DNA of 28,556 nucleotides from NCBI GenBank assembly GCA_030446525.1, contig JAUJNC010000057.1, positions 1 through 28,556 of the forward strand. The letters are read 5' to 3'. This document shows positions 25,823 through 28,556 of this stretch, in pieces. A program made the translations under genes and the position numbers. The first letter of the stretch is position 1. Each line of letters opens with the position of its first letter. Source of the stretch: Armatimonadaceae bacterium. GTDB taxonomy: Bacteria; Armatimonadota; Armatimonadia; Armatimonadales; Armatimonadaceae. The notes beneath the pieces were generated by a model that saw only the letters and a list, made by a program, of their open reading frames with translations, was not told the origin of the DNA and searched no databases.

Positions 25823-27037
25823 ATGCCGGACCGGCGCTGCGACCTAGCCGTCATCGGCGGCGGCATCCTGGGGCTGGCAGCCGCCCGGGAGCTGCTGCTG
25901 CGCCGGCCCCACCTGAACCTGGTCCTCCTGGAGAAGGAGGGCCGGATCACGCGGCACCAGAGCGGGCGCAACAGCGGTGTCATCCACTCGGGCATCTACT
26001 ACGCGCCCGGTTCGCTCAAGGCGAAGGCCTGTGTCGCCGGGAAGGAGAAGCTCCTCCGGTTCTGTGACGAGCAGGGCATCCCGTACCGGCTGTGCGGCAA
26101 GGTCATCGTCGCGACCGACGAGGAGGAGCTGCCCCGGCTGGAAACGCTGCGCCAGCGGGGGCTGGCGAACGGAGTGCCCGGGCTGGAGATGATCGGCCCG
26201 GAGCGGCTGCGCGAGTTCGAGCCCTGCGCGGTCGGCATCAAGGCGCTGTACGCCCCCACGACCGGCATCGTGGACTTCACCCAGGTCGCCGCCGCGTACG
26301 CGCGCGACGTCGCCGCGCGCGGCGGCGAGCTGCTCACCGGCCACCAGGTCCTGGCCATCCGGCAGCGGGACGGCCGCTACCATCTGGAGACGCCGTCCGG
26401 CGTCGTCGAGGCGCGCTACGTGCTGAGCTGCGCGGGCCTGCATTCGGACAGGGTGGCCCGCATGAGCGGCGCGCCGGCGACGCCCAAGATCGTCCCGTTC
26501 CGCGGCGACTACTACCTGCTGCGTCCCGAGCGGCGCGGCATGGTGCGCGGCCTGATCTACCCGGTGCCCGACCCCCGGTTCCCGTTCCTGGGGGTGCACT
26601 TCACGCCTCGGATGGACGGCGAGGTTTTGCTGGGGCCCAACGCCGTGCTGGCGTTCGCCCGCGAGGGGTACGGCAGGCTCACGGTCAACCCCCGGGACCT
26701 GGCGGAGACGCTGGCCTACCCGGGCTTCCGGAAGCTGGCGCTCAAGTACTGGCGGACCGGCGCCCAGGAGATGTACCGCGACTTCAGCCGGGCGGCGTTC
26801 CTGGGCGCGCTCCGGCGGTACATGCCGGACCTGGAACTCTCGGACCTGCGGCCCGGCCCGGCCGGCGTGCGCGCGCAGGCACTGGGCCCGGGGGGGGAGT
26901 TGGTGGACGACTTCGTGGTGGACCAGGAGGGCAACACGCTGCACGTGCGCAACGCGCCCTCGCCGGCCGCCACCTCATCGCTGGCCATCGCGGACATGAT
27001 CGCCGCCACGGCCGAGAATGCCTTCGGGCTGACGTGA
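25823..27037 (+). CDS. lhgO: FAD-dependent oxidoreductase, L-2-hydroxyglutarate oxidase (LhgO)-like
   Basis: A 404-residue DAO-family flavoprotein. The FAD-binding loop is CDLAVIGGGILGLAAARELL. The LhgO-characteristic stretch HQSGRNSGVIHSGIYYAPGS is followed by KAKACVAGKEKLLRFCDEQG. Others are TGIVDFTQVAAAYARDV, the FRGDYYLLRPE block and FPFLGVHFTPRMDGEVLLGP. The C-terminus has RPGPAGVRAQAL and NAPSPAATSSLAIADMIA. LhgO oxidises L-2-hydroxyglutarate to 2-oxoglutarate with electrons passed to the membrane. Its presence inside a glycan operon that also has FkbH and ACP is unusual. It may instead oxidise another 2-hydroxy acid or hydroxyacyl group used in sugar decoration, or simply be a metabolic insert. 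A long GGAGGGGAGGGGG run precedes the ATG. Confidence 0.85.
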   Translation: MPDRRCDLAVIGGGILGLAAARELLLRRPHLNLVLLEKEGRITRHQSGRNSGVIHSGIYYAPGSLKAKACVAGKEKLLRFCDEQGIPYRLCGKVIVATDEEELPRLETLRQRGLANGVPGLEMIGPERLREFEPCAVGIKALYAPTTGIVDFTQVAAAYARDVAARGGELLTGHQVLAIRQRDGRYHLETPSGVVEARYVLSCAGLHSDRVARMSGAPATPKIVPFRGDYYLLRPERRGMVRGLIYPVPDPRFPFLGVHFTPRMDGEVLLGPNAVLAFAREGYGRLTVNPRDLAETLAYPGFRKLALKYWRTGAQEMYRDFSRAAFLGALRRYMPDLELSDLRPGPAGVRAQALGPGGELVDDFVVDQEGNTLHVRNAPSPAATSSLAIADMIAATAENAFGLT

Positions 27038-27050
27038 GACGCCGAGGGCG

Positions 27051-27066
27051 TGGCACGACTTTTGCA
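27051..27066 (+). promoter_or_regulatory. Sigma-54-type promoter of the GT2 glycosyltransferase gene
   Basis: TGGCACGACTTTTGCA matches the sigma-54 consensus TGGCACG-N4-TTGCA at all fixed positions, with GG (27052-27053) and GC (27064-27065) 10 nt apart. It sits in the 57-bp gap between the oxidase stop and the GT2 ATG. Transcription would start near 27077, giving an 18-nt leader. Confidence 0.6.
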
Positions 27067-27094
27067 CGGCTTCCTTAAGGTTGGCTTTGAAACT

Positions 27095-28147
27095 ATGAAC
27101 TACAGTACAGCACAGAATCACACAAGACGGCAAGACATCGGCCTTTCCTACGTTCTGAGCACCCGGAACAAGCTGCCCCGCCTGCGTCAGGTGATGGAGC
27201 GGCTGCTCGCACAGGTCCGGGAAGACGAGGAGATCGTCGTGATCGACGGCGGCAGCACGGACGGCACCCGGGAGTACCTGAGCGAGCTGAAAGGCTCCGG
27301 GAAGATCCAGCGGTTCCTTTCCGAGCCGGACAAGGGCGAGGCGCACGGCTTCAACAAGGGGTTCTTCCTGGCGCGGGGCGAGGTCATCAAGGTGCTGAGC
27401 GACGACGACAGCTTCCACTGGCCCAGCATCCGGGCCTGCAAGGAGTTCATGCTGGCCCACCCCGAGGTGGACCTGCTGTTCACCAACGGCGCCAGCCTGG
27501 AGAAGCTGGACACCACGGAGGTCCTCCGGTTCGACTACCGGCGCCAGTTTGACACCTGGATGACCCGGTCCCGGCCGTTCGACTTCTGCGGCCTGGGCCT
27601 GATGATGCGGCGCAGCTCGCTCCCCCTGCTCGGCCTGTTCAACACGGGCTTCATGCGGATCGACAACGAATACTCGCTGCGGACGACGTCCGCACCCATA
27701 AACCTGGCGTTGTACAGCGGGTGCACCTTCGTGCGAATCCTGAACCCTCAAAGCAACACCGTGACCCAGGAGGATCGGTTCGTCTCCGAAAGGGTGCGGC
27801 TGGACCAGTTCTACTTCGGGCACACCGCTCCGGAGAGCCCCCCGTGCCCCTGCCAGCAGAAACAGACCCTGCTGCAGCGGATAAAGGCGCCCCTGCGGCC
27901 GGTCAAGCGCGGCCTCGGAAGGGTCGTGCGCGCCGCCCGCGGGGGCGGTCGGCGGCGGACCACCGCGGTCCCGGAGGCGCCCGCCCCGATGCCGGACACG
28001 TCTTTCCTGATCCCGGACCGGCCGCACTTCGTGCCCGACTCGCTTTGCCTGGTCCCTTTGTGTGACGAATGGCTGCGGCGGGAAAACCAGGAACACCCGG
28101 GGGAGTTTTCGTTCAAAGGCGCCGAGGTCAAGGCGGGCCGGTCGTAA
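27095..28147 (+). CDS. Family 2 glycosyltransferase with basic/proline-rich C-terminal tail
   Basis: A 350-residue GT-A fold enzyme. [20 protein letters not shown] opens the domain. Nucleotide-sugar binding is suggested by [16 protein letters not shown], and metal binding by the acidic [10 protein letters not shown] (D103-D105). [24 protein letters not shown] and [13 protein letters not shown] blocks follow. After about residue 265 a basic segment ([20 protein letters not shown], then [10 protein letters not shown]) leads into a proline-rich tail containing [18 protein letters not shown]. The basic stretch could form an amphipathic helix at the membrane. The acceptor and donor sugars are unknown. 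ATG 27095 is preferred to an upstream GTG at 27050, which would overlap the sigma-54-type element. Only a weak AAGG precedes it. Confidence 0.85.
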   Translation: MNYSTAQNHTRRQDIGLSYVLSTRNKLPRLRQVMERLLAQVREDEEIVVIDGGSTDGTREYLSELKGSGKIQRFLSEPDKGEAHGFNKGFFLARGEVIKVLSDDDSFHWPSIRACKEFMLAHPEVDLLFTNGASLEKLDTTEVLRFDYRRQFDTWMTRSRPFDFCGLGLMMRRSSLPLLGLFNTGFMRIDNEYSLRTTSAPINLALYSGCTFVRILNPQSNTVTQEDRFVSERVRLDQFYFGHTAPESPPCPCQQKQTLLQRIKAPLRPVKRGLGRVVRAARGGGRRRTTAVPEAPAPMPDTSFLIPDRPHFVPDSLCLVPLCDEWLRRENQEHPGEFSFKGAEVKAGRS

Positions 28148-28160
28148 CGCAAGGAGGAAC

Positions 28161-28556
28161 CATGTCTGTTGTTGTGATCACCGGGTCGGCCGGGTTAATC
28201 GGGAGCGAAGCCGCGCGCTTCTTCCACGACAAGGGGTATGACGTCGTCGGCATCGACAACGACCTGCGCGCCTACTTCTTCGGCAGCCAGGCGAGCACCT
28301 CCTGGAACCGCGAGCGGCTGCTCGCGGCGCTGCCCCGGTACCGGCACGAAAGCTTCGACATCCGGGACTACGAGCGTGTGGCCGGGCTGGTTCAGGCGTA
28401 CGGCAAAGACATCGAGCTGGTCGTCCACACCGCCGCCCAGCCGTCGCACGACTGGGCCGCGCGCGAGCCCTTCACCGACTTCGGCGTCAACGCGACCGGC
28501 ACGCTTTCCTCATCAACCGTTTCTGGTTTTATGGCTTTGAAATTCAAACCTCTTCT
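28161..28556 (+). CDS. CDP-paratose 2-epimerase-like nucleotide-sugar epimerase, cut by right edge
   Basis: ATG 28161 has AAGGAGG 6 nt upstream. The N-terminus [20 protein letters not shown] is a Rossmann loop. It is followed by [14 protein letters not shown] and the segment [20 protein letters not shown] with FGVNATGTL, which is characteristic of CDP-paratose/tyvelose 2-epimerase relatives. These interconvert 3,6-dideoxyhexoses attached to CDP, but the subgroup near them has other substrates. From about 28505 the expected NLLEA-type continuation is not readable and the bases turn A/T-rich, so the last 50 bp may be misassembled or frameshifted. Only about the first 115 residues are trustworthy. 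Confidence 0.75.

Overview
The window is GC-rich bacterial DNA. The phylum cannot be fixed from sequence alone. Paired Wzm/Wzt glycan exporters, GDP-sugar enzymes and sigma-54-type promoters point to a diderm bacterium that is not an actinomycete. No rRNA, tRNA, transposase or CRISPR array was seen.

Left part (1-5382, minus strand): the start of a type I-E CRISPR-Cas operon. A WYL-domain regulator lies upstream of cas3, followed by cas8e (cse1), which runs off the left edge. The cas3 start region carries a -10-like box and a perfect 6-bp dyad that could be an operator.

Middle part (5383-13431): mixed chromosomal genes. They are a protein of homing-endonuclease-associated repeats, a BON-domain protein, a small Cys/His protein with an aldo/keto reductase, a ParB-like protein with an unusual cysteine-rich tail, an ECF sigma factor with its zinc-finger membrane anti-sigma, tilS and upp. 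Many of these genes are broken by single-base frameshifts, while sigma and anti-sigma are intact. Breakage of housekeeping genes such as tilS and upp suggests sequencing or assembly indels more than true decay.

Right part (13432-28556, plus strand): a surface-polysaccharide locus with two ABC exporters. The order is wzt1-wzm1-gmd-rmd, then wzm2-wzt2, a fucose-synthase-like reductase, a DegT/DnrJ aminotransferase, an FkbH-like HAD protein, an acyl carrier protein, an epimerase, an LhgO-like FAD oxidase, a GT2 glycosyltransferase and a CDP-paratose-epimerase-like gene cut by the right edge. Gmd makes GDP-4-keto-6-deoxymannose, which the reductases and aminotransferase could branch into several deoxy or amino sugars. 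FkbH plus ACP suggests a three-carbon hydroxyacyl decoration.

The most interesting signals are: (1) about 650 bp encoding the wzt ATPase domain is present twice, nearly identical, fused to unrelated C-terminal domains; (2) a conserved promoter module precedes each of three exporter transcription units; (3) sigma-54-type elements precede wzm2 (two in tandem) and the glycosyltransferase; (4) the ParB-like protein has a Cys-rich tail; (5) the FkbH/ACP/aminotransferase/oxidase set.
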